Shown one piece after another: positions 35,191-44,457 of a DNA stretch of 64,000 bases. The stretch lies in assembly GCA_016704485.1 (NCBI GenBank), contig JADJAA010000001.1, forward strand, positions 1,922,001 through 1,986,000, read 5' to 3'. The stretch comes from Flavobacteriales bacterium. GTDB lineage: Bacteria > Bacteroidota > Bacteroidia > Flavobacteriales_F > PHOS-HE28. How positions within the stretch are numbered: the stretch's first letter is position 1; every line of letters starts with the position of its first letter. The position numbers and the translations under genes were made by a program. Below the pieces are notes generated by a model. The model was not told the DNA's origin, ran no database searches, and saw only the letters and a list, made by a program, of their open reading frames with translations.

Positions 35191-36333
35191 TCATTGTGAA
35201 ATACCCGCATCATCCAACATCTTTTCGAAGCTGTTCCAAAGTTCGGTCGCCGCTTTGTCCCATGTGTAGCGCTTTGCGCGAAGAGGACCCGCTGCGCGAA
35301 GCTTTTCCTGGATCTCTGGATCGGTACACACCTCATGCAAGGCTCGCGTAATGTCGCTTACACTGAAGGGGTCACAGTAGTACGCGGCATCTCCGGCGAT
35401 CTCCGGTAAGCTGGTCGCTTCGGCAGCAACTACGGGCACTGCGCATTGCATTGCTTCCGCAACAGGAATTCCGAAACCTTCAAAATAACTCACGAACGCC
35501 AAGCATTCTGCACCACCCAACGCCTTGTGTAGTTTTGGTTGGCCGAGCCTCCCGGTAAAGATCACACGGTCCTTGTGGATGACTTTGTCCCACGCTTGTT
35601 TCATGTTGCCGTCCCACCAGAATTTTTCGCCTACGATCACCAAACGCAGTTCGGATCCATGTTCCGTGATCAAGCCATCAAACGCCAATAGTAAACGTGC
35701 AATGTTTTTCCGCGGATTGAGTGACCCTACACAGGTGATGTACGGATGGCCTTGCGCGAATTCGGTTCGCGAATTCGCTATCTCTTCAGCAGTCAGTGGT
35801 CGGAAAACTTCACCGACACCATTGTAGACCACATCGATATGTGGCTCTGAGACACCATAGGTAGTGGCGATATCGTGTCGCGAGAATTCACTCACCGTAG
35901 CCAAACGTGTTGCATGCCTTGCGAACCGTGGGAAGTAGCTCCTATAATAGTTGCCATAGGCTCCAGGAAGATCTTCAGGATAATGCTCGAAATTGATGTC
36001 GTGCATCACCGCCAAGGTGGGGATCGTGCTGTGCAGCGCCAAGTATCCATCCGGGCTTATGAACGCATCGGCCTTCAGCTTTTTCAGTTTTCGTGGTAAG
36101 AGCCAATTGAACCAGATGCGGTAGAGCAACGGGTGGCGAGTGGGAGGCCACATCACTACCGGTTCAACGTTCTCGGCGTAGATGAACCGTTGATCGAATG
36201 CGCGATCGAAGATGAAAATGAACGTATGTTCCGGATGCGCTTTTACTATGCGCGATATGATCTCATGCGTGAACCAGCCGATGCCTTCGAGCTTATCCGG
36301 TAGTAGAAGGCGTGTATTTATGGCGATGCGCAT
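35191..36333 (-). CDS. Glycosyltransferase family 4 (GT-B)
   Basis: 380 aa. A GT-B enzyme that would transfer a sugar from a nucleotide donor onto a lipid-linked or lipopolysaccharide acceptor in the cytoplasm. The N-terminal lobe has MRIAINTRLLLPDKLEGIGWFTHEI. The linker motif TCVGSLNPRKN and the C-terminal donor-site motif CLAFVSYFEGFGIPVAEAMQCAVPVVA, with the conserved EX7E-type glutamates, identify family GT4. It is divergent from the flippase gene, which begins the export cluster, and is probably part of the same polysaccharide pathway. Confidence 0.88.
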   Translation of the reverse strand: MRIAINTRLLLPDKLEGIGWFTHEIISRIVKAHPEHTFIFIFDRAFDQRFIYAENVEPVVMWPPTRHPLLYRIWFNWLLPRKLKKLKADAFISPDGYLALHSTIPTLAVMHDINFEHYPEDLPGAYGNYYRSYFPRFARHATRLATVSEFSRHDIATTYGVSEPHIDVVYNGVGEVFRPLTAEEIANSRTEFAQGHPYITCVGSLNPRKNIARLLLAFDGLITEHGSELRLVIVGEKFWWDGNMKQAWDKVIHKDRVIFTGRLGQPKLHKALGGAECLAFVSYFEGFGIPVAEAMQCAVPVVAAEATSLPEIAGDAAYYCDPFSVSDITRALHEVCTDPEIQEKLRAAGPLRAKRYTWDKAATELWNSFEKMLDDAGISQ

Positions 36334-36417
36334 TTGCTAGGTAGCAATGTTATTGGATCGGTCTTGAATTTATACCTGAGATCACTCAATGAACCTTATT
36401 CCTTTCTGCAACACTAG

Positions 36418-36478
36418 TGTTCTCATCGTCCTCTCTTTAGAACTGTAAGCTTTGGCAGTTCAACCTATCACGAGAACA
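36418..36478. repeat. Nested inverted repeats in the gap before the flippase gene
   Basis: Within the 251-bp gap 36334-36584, an outer pair (TGTTCTC at 36418-36424 with GAGAACA at 36472-36478) encloses an inner pair (GAACTG at 36440-36445 with CAGTTC at 36456-36461). It can fold as two stacked stems. I see no gene and no clear T run, so it is not an obvious terminator. Confidence 0.35.
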
Positions 36479-36584
36479 AGGGCAATAAGAATATTTCGGG
36501 TTATGTTCATAATGCTGGATAAGAAAGCGGCCAAGTTAGCCGTTGCTCACCTTTCCGATCATCTTCTCATCTTCACGGCCGCTA

Positions 36585-38081
36585 ATGCAACGCACCTTCC
36601 TCACTAACCTCGGCCTGATACTGGTGTTGAACCTACTGGTAAAGCCGTTCTACATTCTGGGTATTGATGCCGGGGTGCAGGAGGCTGTAGGTGCTACGGC
36701 TTATGGTGGCTACGCGGCATTGCTCAGTCTTGGCTTTTTGCTGAACATCGTGTTGGATCTGGGCATTACCAATTACAATACGCGCCATATCGCGCAACAC
36801 ACCCACCTCATGGGCAAGTACTTCAGTGGGGTGGTGGGTGTTCGTTTTGTATTGGCTGGTCTGTATGCTGTGCTCTCTTTGGGTGTCGGGTTGCTATTGG
36901 GTTATTCCGGTGACCAATTAAGTATGCTCGGTTGGCTGGTATTGAACCAGATCCTAGCAGCCACCATTCTCTATTTCCGTAGCAATATCGCTGGTGCCCA
37001 ACATTTGCGTACCGATAGTTTGCTGAGTGTGTTGGACCGCCTGTTATTGATCGGCATGGTTGGCTGGGCACTTTGGGGCAGGGTAGGTGGCGCGCCTTTT
37101 CGGATCGAATGGTTCGTTTGGGCCCAGACCATTTCATATGGTATTACGACCGTGGTGGCTCTGGTGTTGGTCCTGCGACTTAGTGGAAAGGTGATCCCGA
37201 AGTGGGATATGACATTCGGACGGGTAGTCCTGCGGCAAAGCTTCCCCTACGCACTGCTGATCCTGTTGATGACCTTCTACTACAGAACCGATACGTTGAT
37301 GTTGGAGCGGATGCTTCCGGATGGTGCGTTCGAAGCCGGCGTTTATTACCAAGGGTTCCGGTTCTTCGAGGCGTTCAATATGATCGGGTACCTGTTCGCC
37401 GGATTGCTCTTGCCCCTGTTCAGCCGCATGCTTTCTCCGAAGGCTGCTCCAGGTCCCGGTGGACGCGAAGGGTTGGACCCGTTGGTAGGCATGGCATTCA
37501 AACTTGTTCTGGCTGGATCATTGGCCATTGCTGTGATCGGCTCGGTGCATGCCATCGACTTTATGCAACTTCTTTATAGTACCAATACGGTCCGCTCCGG
37601 AACGGTCTTCGCCTTGCTGATCTGGAGCTTTGTTGGGGTTTGCACCACCTACATCTTTGGTACGCTGCTAACCGCCGGAGGAGATCTGCGAACCTTGAAC
37701 TGGTTGGCCGGTATTGGTGCTGTGGTGAATATCTGCCTTAACGCGATCCTGATCCCCCGTTATCAAGCAGAAGGTGCAGCATGGGCCAGCCTCGTAACGC
37801 AGATGGCGACGGCAGCGGCGCAGGTAATACTTGCCATACGCATATACAAGCTTCGTATGCCGCTCGCGGTTCTTGGCAGGGCATTGGGTTATACGCTGGC
37901 CTTAGCTGGCATGGCTTGGGTACTTCTGTGGACCGGAACCACATTTGTTCTGTCACTTGCCATATTTGGCGTAGGAGCTTTGGGGCTTGCCGTGGTAACC
38001 GGTATGTTGGATCTTCGCGCTATCCGAACGTTGTTTGCCGTGAAATACAGCGGAACCGACACTGATCATGACATGAATTGA
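36585..38081 (+). CDS. Polysaccharide flippase (Wzx-like, MATE superfamily)
   Basis: 498 aa with about 12-14 hydrophobic segments over the whole length. Flips undecaprenyl-linked repeat units across the inner membrane. The N-terminal helices (FLTNLGLILVLNLLVKPFYILGIDAGVQ) and the central FYYRTDTLMLERMLPDGAFEAGVYYQGFRFFEAF region match the oligosaccharide flippase family. The ATG at 36585 is preferred over a TTG at 36543 because it starts right at the first helix. It heads the export set with two Wzz-like genes and an O-antigen ligase. Confidence 0.85.
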   Translation: MQRTFLTNLGLILVLNLLVKPFYILGIDAGVQEAVGATAYGGYAALLSLGFLLNIVLDLGITNYNTRHIAQHTHLMGKYFSGVVGVRFVLAGLYAVLSLGVGLLLGYSGDQLSMLGWLVLNQILAATILYFRSNIAGAQHLRTDSLLSVLDRLLLIGMVGWALWGRVGGAPFRIEWFVWAQTISYGITTVVALVLVLRLSGKVIPKWDMTFGRVVLRQSFPYALLILLMTFYYRTDTLMLERMLPDGAFEAGVYYQGFRFFEAFNMIGYLFAGLLLPLFSRMLSPKAAPGPGGREGLDPLVGMAFKLVLAGSLAIAVIGSVHAIDFMQLLYSTNTVRSGTVFALLIWSFVGVCTTYIFGTLLTAGGDLRTLNWLAGIGAVVNICLNAILIPRYQAEGAAWASLVTQMATAAAQVILAIRIYKLRMPLAVLGRALGYTLALAGMAWVLLWTGTTFVLSLAIFGVGALGLAVVTGMLDLRAIRTLFAVKYSGTDTDHDMN

Positions 38082-38142
38082 GCGGAAAGTGGTGCTCCGC
38101 ACCAATAAATTCCAGTATATCACGTTCACCGGGCCAAAGGCT

Positions 38143-38150
38143 TACTTTAG
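38143..38150 (+). promoter_or_regulatory. Possible -7 box before the Wzz-like genes
   Basis: TACTTTAG matches TAnnTTTG at all but one fixed base and lies 27 bp before the ATG at 38178. The predicted leader is about 20 nt. Confidence 0.3.
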
Positions 38151-38177
38151 CCGACCTTTTTTAAGTAGTTCGTTCGC

Positions 38178-39197
38178 ATGTCGCAGACCTCTCAACCCAA
38201 GGAACAGAATTCCTATGATCTCGCGCTCTTCTTATGGGCACACCGTAAATTGATCATCGGAATAACCGCATTGGCCATCATCTGCGGTACCGTTGCCGCC
38301 TACGTCATCACTCCGCTCTATAAAAGTGAAGTGGTCATGTTCCCTGCTATCACGCAATCCACTTCCAAAGCGTTGCTGTATGAATACTCCGGAACCTCCG
38401 AGGATATTCTTGCACTTGGTGATGAAGAGGATGGCGAGCAGTTGATGCAGATCCTCTATTCCGATATGGTACGGAACCACGTAGCCAAGCAATTCGACCT
38501 GTACAATGTGTACAACATCGAGGCGGACAGCAAAACGCGCGAAGCTGAACTGAAGGACGCGTACCTGGATCATGTCCTGTTCGAATACACCAAATTCGGA
38601 AGTGTCAAGGCCCGTGTTATGGATGATGATCCTCAACGCGCATCGGATATGGCTAATTTCATTGCCGATCAGGTGGATACGGTGTGGTCGCAAATGGTGG
38701 ATGAACGCGCGATGGTCGGCTATGGCATCGTACAGAAGAATGTTCTTGAAATGGAACAGGTCATTTCACTCTTGGAGGACAGTATGAAAGTGTTGCGCCA
38801 ACTTGGTGTGCACGATTATCACACACAGACCGAACGGTACAACGAATACATGGGTGCCGCCATCCTGAAAGGGGATAAGCGAGCTGTGCGCGAATTGGAG
38901 GATCGGTTCAGTGTGCTTGCTGAGTATGGCGGGGCCTACGTTACCCTTCAGGATCTGATCCGCGAGGAAACGGTAAGGCTTGGGGTGCTCCGTATGAAGA
39001 TGAGACATGCAGAAGCAGACCTGAAAAGTACGCTGCCGCATAAATTCATCGTGGATCGTGCTGTGCCGGCCGACAAGAAGAGCTATCCGATACGGTGGCT
39101 TGTGGTTGCCATTAGCGCTATTGCCGGTCTGTTACTGGCACTGCTATTGATCGTTATTCAAGCAAATATTCAAAAGATCCGTGCGAGCAATGGCTGA
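38178..39197 (+). CDS. Wzz-like chain-length/co-polymerase protein, first copy
   Basis: 339 aa. Two transmembrane helices, near residues 28-48 (LIIGITALAIICGTVAAYVI) and 306-330, flank a long periplasmic domain of alternating helices. The N-terminal block has ITPLYKSEVVMFPA. This is the Wzz/chain-length determinant topology, without the cytoplasmic tyrosine-kinase domain found in BY-kinase fusions. The conserved SYPIRWLVV before the second helix resembles the Pro-rich motif of the family. Overlaps the next gene, another Wzz-like protein, by 8 nt. Confidence 0.78.
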   Translation: MSQTSQPKEQNSYDLALFLWAHRKLIIGITALAIICGTVAAYVITPLYKSEVVMFPAITQSTSKALLYEYSGTSEDILALGDEEDGEQLMQILYSDMVRNHVAKQFDLYNVYNIEADSKTREAELKDAYLDHVLFEYTKFGSVKARVMDDDPQRASDMANFIADQVDTVWSQMVDERAMVGYGIVQKNVLEMEQVISLLEDSMKVLRQLGVHDYHTQTERYNEYMGAAILKGDKRAVRELEDRFSVLAEYGGAYVTLQDLIREETVRLGVLRMKMRHAEADLKSTLPHKFIVDRAVPADKKSYPIRWLVVAISAIAGLLLALLLIVIQANIQKIRASNG

Positions 39198-40155
39198 TAA
39201 AGATCTCTCCTTTCAGTGGTTCTTTGGGATCGTACGCTCCAATTGGCGAACATTCACCATAGTTGGCGCAGCTGCAATTGCATGTGCTTATGTCTTCAGC
39301 GGCCCAACCTTCATTCCCCCGAAATTCCTTTCAAAAGCCACCGTTTATCCGGTGAATCTGAACAGTTACAGTCAGGAGACCCGCACCGATCAATTGCTGC
39401 AGTTGTTGGAGAGCAATATTATCCGCGATAGTCTGATCACCCGTTTCGACCTTGCCAAGTCCTATGACGTGGATACAGCGCTGAATGGTGGATACTTCGC
39501 TTTGTACAACGAGTTCAATGATCGTGTGGAGATCAGTAAGACGCGGTATGAATCCGTAATGATCGAGGTTCTGGATGAAGATCCGAGAGTGGCCCGTGAT
39601 ATGGTGCTGGAGATGTTGAACCAAGCCAACCTTTTGGCGCGTCGCTTACAACGTGAGAAATCCAGGGAAGTGGAACGCATGGCTCTTAGAGCGATGAAGA
39701 ACGAACGCCACAAGCTGGATTCCATCGAGGCGCGATTGGATCATTTAAGACAAGGGAATGGACTTTTGGCATACGAGGTCCAGGCGAAAGAAGTGACCAA
39801 AGGATATGTGAAGCTTCTTTCATCACCAGGAGCGAATTCAGCACAAAAACAGCAATTGGAGGCGCTTATGAAGGAACTTGAAGAGAAGGGTGGTGAGTTC
39901 CGCTATTTGAGCGGGCTTAGCGATATGTTCCGTTATAACTACAACCGGCTGCTCACGGAATATGAGGTTGCAGTGAATGATGTTACCAAAGAGCTGACCT
40001 ATACCAATGTGGTGACCTACCCTGAAGTGAGTGATAAAAAGGTATATCCCATCCGGTGGCTGATCCTACTGATCACGGTCGTGGCAGCGGAGCTACTGTG
40101 TTTCGCATTATTCATGATCAAGGAGCGGAGCAAAGGGAACGGTGATCCTGAATAG
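39190..40155 (+). CDS. Wzz-like chain-length/co-polymerase protein, second copy
   Basis: 321 aa. Again two membrane helices (about 18-38 and 288-308) around a coiled-coil-rich periplasmic region (about 130-230). The motifs line up with the first copy: FIPPKFLSKATVYPVNL, DQLLQLLESNIIRDSLITRFDL, DEDPRVARDMV, and KVYPIRWLILLI before the second helix. The ATG at 39190 is chosen over a GTG three codons earlier. The pair may form a mixed oligomer setting glycan length. Confidence 0.78.
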   Translation: MADKDLSFQWFFGIVRSNWRTFTIVGAAAIACAYVFSGPTFIPPKFLSKATVYPVNLNSYSQETRTDQLLQLLESNIIRDSLITRFDLAKSYDVDTALNGGYFALYNEFNDRVEISKTRYESVMIEVLDEDPRVARDMVLEMLNQANLLARRLQREKSREVERMALRAMKNERHKLDSIEARLDHLRQGNGLLAYEVQAKEVTKGYVKLLSSPGANSAQKQQLEALMKELEEKGGEFRYLSGLSDMFRYNYNRLLTEYEVAVNDVTKELTYTNVVTYPEVSDKKVYPIRWLILLITVVAAELLCFALFMIKERSKGNGDPE

Positions 40156-40158
40156 AAA

Positions 40159-41589
40159 ATGGTACAAGCGCTGAAAGTACATTGGATCGCCACCGTATGC
40201 GTGTTGTTCGTTCTGATCAATGCAGCGTTCATAGCGAAGGAGATCTACTGGTTCAGTGCGCTTCCTGCGGTTCTATTGGTGATCTGGGCCATGTTCACTT
40301 CGGTGAATAACCTGGTCCTGTTCATCGCTTTCGCAACGCCGCTCTCCATCAATCTGGAAGAGATGGACCTTGGTGGTCTGGGTATTGCGCTGCCCACGGA
40401 ACCATTGCTGGTAGGGCTTATGCTGCTCATGCTACTGAAGATCTCCGTGGAAAGGAATGTGATCAGTGGCAAGGTCCTCCGGCATCCCATCACTTGGGTG
40501 ATCATGCTTCAGTTGACATGGATGTTCATCTGTATTCTCCCCAGCAGTATGCCGCTGGTATCGTTCAAGTATTTCACGGCACGCCTATGGTTCGTTGTCA
40601 CCATGTTCTTTCTGGTCACAAGAGTGTTCGAGGATGAACGGAACATGCAACGTTTCATCTGGGCGTACATCAGCGGTCTTTGTATCGTGATCATCTATAC
40701 GCTGACGAAGCATGCGCAATTTTCCTTTGCACACGAACCTGCGCATTGGGTGATGGAACCCTTCTTCAAGGACCATACGAGCTACGGTGCCATCATCGCA
40801 TTCTTCCTGCCATTCGGGATCACCGCACTGTGGCTTCCGGGGCGATCCGCAGTTTGGAAAAGCCTTGCCTTGCTGATGTTAGTGTTGCTAACTGCAGGAC
40901 TGATATTCTCCTATACACGCGCAGCATGGGTGAGCCTAGTAGGTGCACTCGGTGTTTTCATTTTTATGAAGTTGCGGATCCCACTTTGGTCCGTTGCTGC
41001 GGTTCTGATCATTGGTGGTGGAGTCTATTTTGCGAACGAGGAACAGATAACCTTGGCCTTGGCAAGTAACACCGAAGAGTCGTCGGACGATCTTGGCCAG
41101 CATGTGCAGTCCATCTCCAATATTTCCAGCGATGCATCGAACCTGGAACGGATCAATCGTTGGAATTCCGCATTACGGATGTTCGAGGAGAAACCGTTGT
41201 TCGGCTGGGGACCGGGTACTTACATGTTCCAGTATGCACCGTTCCAAGCTTCGGAGGATCGTACGATCATCTCTACTAATTTCGGGGTACAAGGGAATGC
41301 GCACAGTGAGTACTTAGGCCCACTTTCAGAACAAGGGGTGCTTGGGTTCCTGTTGATGGCAGCTCTGGTGCTGGTAACGCTGATCACGGCGGTACACTTG
41401 CATTATCGCATGCCGCCGGGTGCTGATCGCGCCATCCTCATGGCCTTGATACTTGGGCTGGTAACCTACTATCTCCACGGCGGGTTGAATAACTTCCTGG
41501 ATACCGATAAAGCGTCGGTACCGTTCTGGGCATTCACGGCGATGATCGTCCTATTGGATCTGAAGTATCCGAGGGCCACAAAGACCTAA
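40159..41589 (+). CDS. O-antigen ligase/polymerase family membrane protein
   Basis: 476 aa with about 11-12 hydrophobic segments. The large periplasmic loop before the last helices carries the Wzy_C/O-antigen ligase signature: NRWNSALRMFEEKPLFGWGPGTY, then NAHSEYLGPLSEQGVLGF. The ligase would join polymerised glycan to lipid A-core; polymerase function (Wzy) is the alternative. It begins 3 bp after the second Wzz-like gene and ends the operon. Confidence 0.85.
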   Translation: MVQALKVHWIATVCVLFVLINAAFIAKEIYWFSALPAVLLVIWAMFTSVNNLVLFIAFATPLSINLEEMDLGGLGIALPTEPLLVGLMLLMLLKISVERNVISGKVLRHPITWVIMLQLTWMFICILPSSMPLVSFKYFTARLWFVVTMFFLVTRVFEDERNMQRFIWAYISGLCIVIIYTLTKHAQFSFAHEPAHWVMEPFFKDHTSYGAIIAFFLPFGITALWLPGRSAVWKSLALLMLVLLTAGLIFSYTRAAWVSLVGALGVFIFMKLRIPLWSVAAVLIIGGGVYFANEEQITLALASNTEESSDDLGQHVQSISNISSDASNLERINRWNSALRMFEEKPLFGWGPGTYMFQYAPFQASEDRTIISTNFGVQGNAHSEYLGPLSEQGVLGFLLMAALVLVTLITAVHLHYRMPPGADRAILMALILGLVTYYLHGGLNNFLDTDKASVPFWAFTAMIVLLDLKYPRATKT

Positions 41590-41643
41590 TTTGATACGAA
41601 GGTGCTGAGGCTGAAAAATGCCTGCTGTCTCGGCTCCGATAGA

Positions 41644-42870
41644 TCAATAGATCCGACACGTAAGCAACGCGATATCGTCCAGATACGGTTGCGTGCCGCG
41701 GTGTGTCTCGAAGGACTTGATCAGTGCTTTGTTGAGGAATTGAGGACCATTGCCGCCAAGTTCCACCATCATGCGTTCGACCATAGTGGTCTCGAACGCG
41801 TTGCCGTGGATATCCTCCTGTTCCACCAGCCCATCGGTATAGCACAAGATCGTCGCCGGTTTAGGTAACGCTGCTTCGCCCACGTTCAGGAAAGGCAATT
41901 TCGGCATCATGCCCAACGCAATGCTTCCATCCTGCAACGTGCGAATTCCATCCGCATCGCAGACCAGAGGCGCATTATGACCAGCATTCACGTAACTGAT
42001 CCGCCGCGCTCGTAGATTGATATGTCCAAGGAAAAGGGTGATGAACCGCTCACCGCGAGCACTAAGGAAGACCTTATCGTTCAGGTCGTTCACCACGGCA
42101 GTAAGATCATTACCATGCCGAACACTTGCATGTAGGTTCGCTTGGAAATTGCTCATCAGCAAAGCCGCTGCAATTCCTTTTCCGCTCACATCCGCAACCG
42201 CAATGACCACCTCATCCTCGTTCAAGCTGATCACATCGTAGTAATCGCCACCTACCTCACTGTGTGGCTGGTACCAGCCGGCAGCCTTGATGCGCTCGTT
42301 GTTGGGTAGATCACGTGGCACGAGCATGTTCTGCATTTCCGCAGCCAGTTCCAGTTCGCGTTTTGCGAGCGCTTGTTGCAAGGCCTGTTTCGCCAAGCGC
42401 TGGTTCTCCATGGCCACCACGATCAAATTGGTCATGGTCTGAATGAAGTTCAGATGCTTCACTGCGGGACTCATCCGCTGTTCTTCCTCGTCGATATCAC
42501 CAATAAGCAACAACGCCAGCGGCCTATCCTGATGATGCACCGGTACTGCGATATCGAAGGAACCTAAACTGATCGCGTGCTCAGTACCGATCACTTGGAT
42601 GTCATTGTTCTCGCCGAATAAGGCCATGACATCAATGTCCGGATCTCCACTATCCGTTCCATAAGCTAGAATGCGGCTCCATGCACCTTCCGTGAATTCG
42701 AATAGCATCAGTCGTGTGATCCCGAGCTCTTCGCGCAAGGAGTGTTCGTACAGCTTCAATAAGTCTTCACGCCCCGTGTTGTTGTTGATCGCCTTGGTGA
42801 CATCCAATAATGCACGAAGCTGGAACTCCTTCAGGTCCAATCGTTCTATGATCCTATCGAGACGGGCCAT
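41644..42870 (-). CDS. GAF-like/SpoIIE-type (PP2C) serine/threonine phosphatase
   Basis: 408 aa, no membrane segment. The N-terminal sensor-like region (about 15-165) fits a GAF fold, a helical linker follows (about 165-200, KQALQQALAKRELELAAEMQ), and a PP2C/SpoIIE domain covers about 205-408. Metal-binding motifs are present: GGDYYDV, VADVSGKGIAAALLM, NAGHNAPLV, CYTDGLVE, LDDIALLTCRI. It would dephosphorylate a Ser/Thr-phosphorylated partner such as an anti-sigma antagonist; the target is unknown. It begins 1 bp after the LpxD-like gene on the same strand. Confidence 0.87.
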   Translation of the reverse strand: MARLDRIIERLDLKEFQLRALLDVTKAINNNTGREDLLKLYEHSLREELGITRLMLFEFTEGAWSRILAYGTDSGDPDIDVMALFGENNDIQVIGTEHAISLGSFDIAVPVHHQDRPLALLLIGDIDEEEQRMSPAVKHLNFIQTMTNLIVVAMENQRLAKQALQQALAKRELELAAEMQNMLVPRDLPNNERIKAAGWYQPHSEVGGDYYDVISLNEDEVVIAVADVSGKGIAAALLMSNFQANLHASVRHGNDLTAVVNDLNDKVFLSARGERFITLFLGHINLRARRISYVNAGHNAPLVCDADGIRTLQDGSIALGMMPKLPFLNVGEAALPKPATILCYTDGLVEQEDIHGNAFETTMVERMMVELGGNGPQFLNKALIKSFETHRGTQPYLDDIALLTCRIY

Positions 42871-42871
42871 A

Positions 42872-43798
42872 TCAGCCTTCCATCTTTTTAAAGAGATCCG
42901 GCAATTTGGCGATCAACGCGATCTCCCGCATTTTCTGGCGCCATTCACCCGCAGGACTACCTAGGTAGGTCTTGCCGCCTTCTACTGAATTCATGATGGC
43001 ACTTTGGCCTAATAGCGTGGCGCCTTTGCCTATCCGCAATTTACTGGGTACGCCTGCTTGGCCCCAAAGCGTTACATCATCTTCGATCACAACGGCCCCA
43101 CTAATGGCTACATGACCAGCGAACAAGCAATTGCGGCCTATGAGCGTATCATGACCAATGTGTACGTGGTTATCGATCTTGGTGCCACGGCCGATCCGTG
43201 TTTCCGCACTAACACCACGATCAATGGCACATTGCGCTCCGATCTCCACATCATCCTCAATCACCACGCTGCCTCCGGGCACCATCTTTTCATAGCCATT
43301 CTTTCGCTTTTTGTAATAGAACGGGTCCGATCCGATCACTGTGTTCGCATGGATGATCACGTTGTTTCCGATCGTGGTGTTCTCATAGATCACTACACCA
43401 GGCATGATCAAACAGTCAACTCCAATGCGCACATTGGAACCTAGTACCACGCTTGAGTGCACCTCGGAACCTCTTCCGATCAACGGTTCAATACTTCCCC
43501 ACGCTTTACGCGGGTTGAAATGGATGATCAACGTGTTGTAATCGCGGCACGGATCATCGCTGATGATAATGGCTTTACCGTCCGGTATGACAATGTCATC
43601 TTTGTCCAACAAGATGGTGGTAGCCGCACTGTTCAGTGCTTTTTCGTAGTACTTGGGGTGGTCCACATATACTAGATCTCCAGCACGTACGCGGTTGATC
43701 TCATTGATCCCGGTAACAGCGAGGTCCGAATTGCCCTTCACTTCTGCGCCCAGTAATTGAGCGATGTCTTTAGCGGTACTGGATGGTGTAAGGTCCAC
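42872..43798 (-). CDS. LpxD-like UDP-3-O-acylglucosamine N-acyltransferase, second copy
   Basis: 308 aa. An N-terminal LpxD-type uridine-binding region (TAKDIAQLLGAEVKGNSDLAVTGINEINRVRAGDLVYVDHPKYY) is followed by a left-handed beta-helix of hexapeptide repeats (about 105-270). The active-site His region is NHVHIGHDTLIGRNCLFAGH. A helical C-terminus ends EIALIAKLPDLFKKMEG. A more typical lpxD lies at 47981-49027. Many Bacteroidota carry both. This copy, next to efp, may act on a different acyl chain or sugar; that is inference. Confidence 0.82.
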   Translation of the reverse strand: MDLTPSSTAKDIAQLLGAEVKGNSDLAVTGINEINRVRAGDLVYVDHPKYYEKALNSAATTILLDKDDIVIPDGKAIIISDDPCRDYNTLIIHFNPRKAWGSIEPLIGRGSEVHSSVVLGSNVRIGVDCLIMPGVVIYENTTIGNNVIIHANTVIGSDPFYYKKRKNGYEKMVPGGSVVIEDDVEIGAQCAIDRGVSAETRIGRGTKIDNHVHIGHDTLIGRNCLFAGHVAISGAVVIEDDVTLWGQAGVPSKLRIGKGATLLGQSAIMNSVEGGKTYLGSPAGEWRQKMREIALIAKLPDLFKKMEG

Positions 43799-43812
43799 GA
43801 GGGCTAATTTAC

Positions 43813-43896
43813 ATTCCTAATTCCTAATTGCTCGCTACGCTCGATTCCTGATTCCTGATCCTTGCGTCGGAATTAGGAATCAGGAAGCAGGAATCA
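43813..43896. repeat. Inverted heptamer array between efp and the LpxD-like gene
   Basis: The left side has 7-bp units ATTCCTA (twice) and, after a short spacer, ATTCCTG (twice). The right side has four units reading GGAATTA, GGAATCA, GGAAGCA, GGAATCA in the opposite sense. The arms can pair into a long hairpin. The last unit overlaps the efp stop codon (43894-43896). Confidence 0.65.
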
Positions 43897-44457
43897 CTTT
43901 TTCACCCGATCCATGTACGTACCGGTTTCGGTATCTACACGAATAACGGTTCCGATCTCCACGAAACTGGGTACGCTCACCTCTGCACCACCATCCAAGG
44001 TTGCGGACTTCATCACTTTATTACTGGTGTCACCTTTCACAACGTTCTCCGTGTAGGTCACTTCCAATTCAACGGTCTTAGGAGGAGTGGCAAAAATGGC
44101 AATGTCGCTCTCGAAGCCTACCTGCACTATCATTTCTTCTTTCATGAAACGGAACCCATCGCCGAACAACACTACGGGGATATGCTTCTGCTCGTAGGTG
44201 GTCTGGTCCATGCACACCAAGTTATCTCCTTCACGGTAGAGGTATTGCAGTTCGTGGATCTCTACTCGCAAGATGTCGATCACCTCACCACTGCGCCAGC
44301 GATGCTCGTTCAGCTTACCGGTGCGTAGGTTGCGCATCCTACCTTGGTAGAAGGCACGCAGGTTGCCGGGTGTGCGGTGCTGCCACTCCATCATCTGGCA
44401 AATGTCATTGTTGAAGCGGAGGTAGGTGCCGATGCTGATGTCTGAGGAAGTGGCCAT
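43894..44457 (-). CDS. efp: Elongation factor P
   Basis: 187 aa, three-domain KOW/OB protein that rescues ribosomes stalled at polyproline. The N-terminal KOW domain (1-65), central OB fold (about 67-130) and C-terminal domain (VDTETGTYMDRV end) are all present. The modification loop reads HRTPGNLRAFYQG, so the tip residue equivalent to E. coli K34 is N32. Neither the lysine used for lysylation nor an Arg occupies it. The gene is in the same order as in other Bacteroidota, near lpxA and an LpxD-like gene. Confidence 0.93.
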   Translation of the reverse strand: MATSSDISIGTYLRFNNDICQMMEWQHRTPGNLRAFYQGRMRNLRTGKLNEHRWRSGEVIDILRVEIHELQYLYREGDNLVCMDQTTYEQKHIPVVLFGDGFRFMKEEMIVQVGFESDIAIFATPPKTVELEVTYTENVVKGDTSNKVMKSATLDGGAEVSVPSFVEIGTVIRVDTETGTYMDRVKK

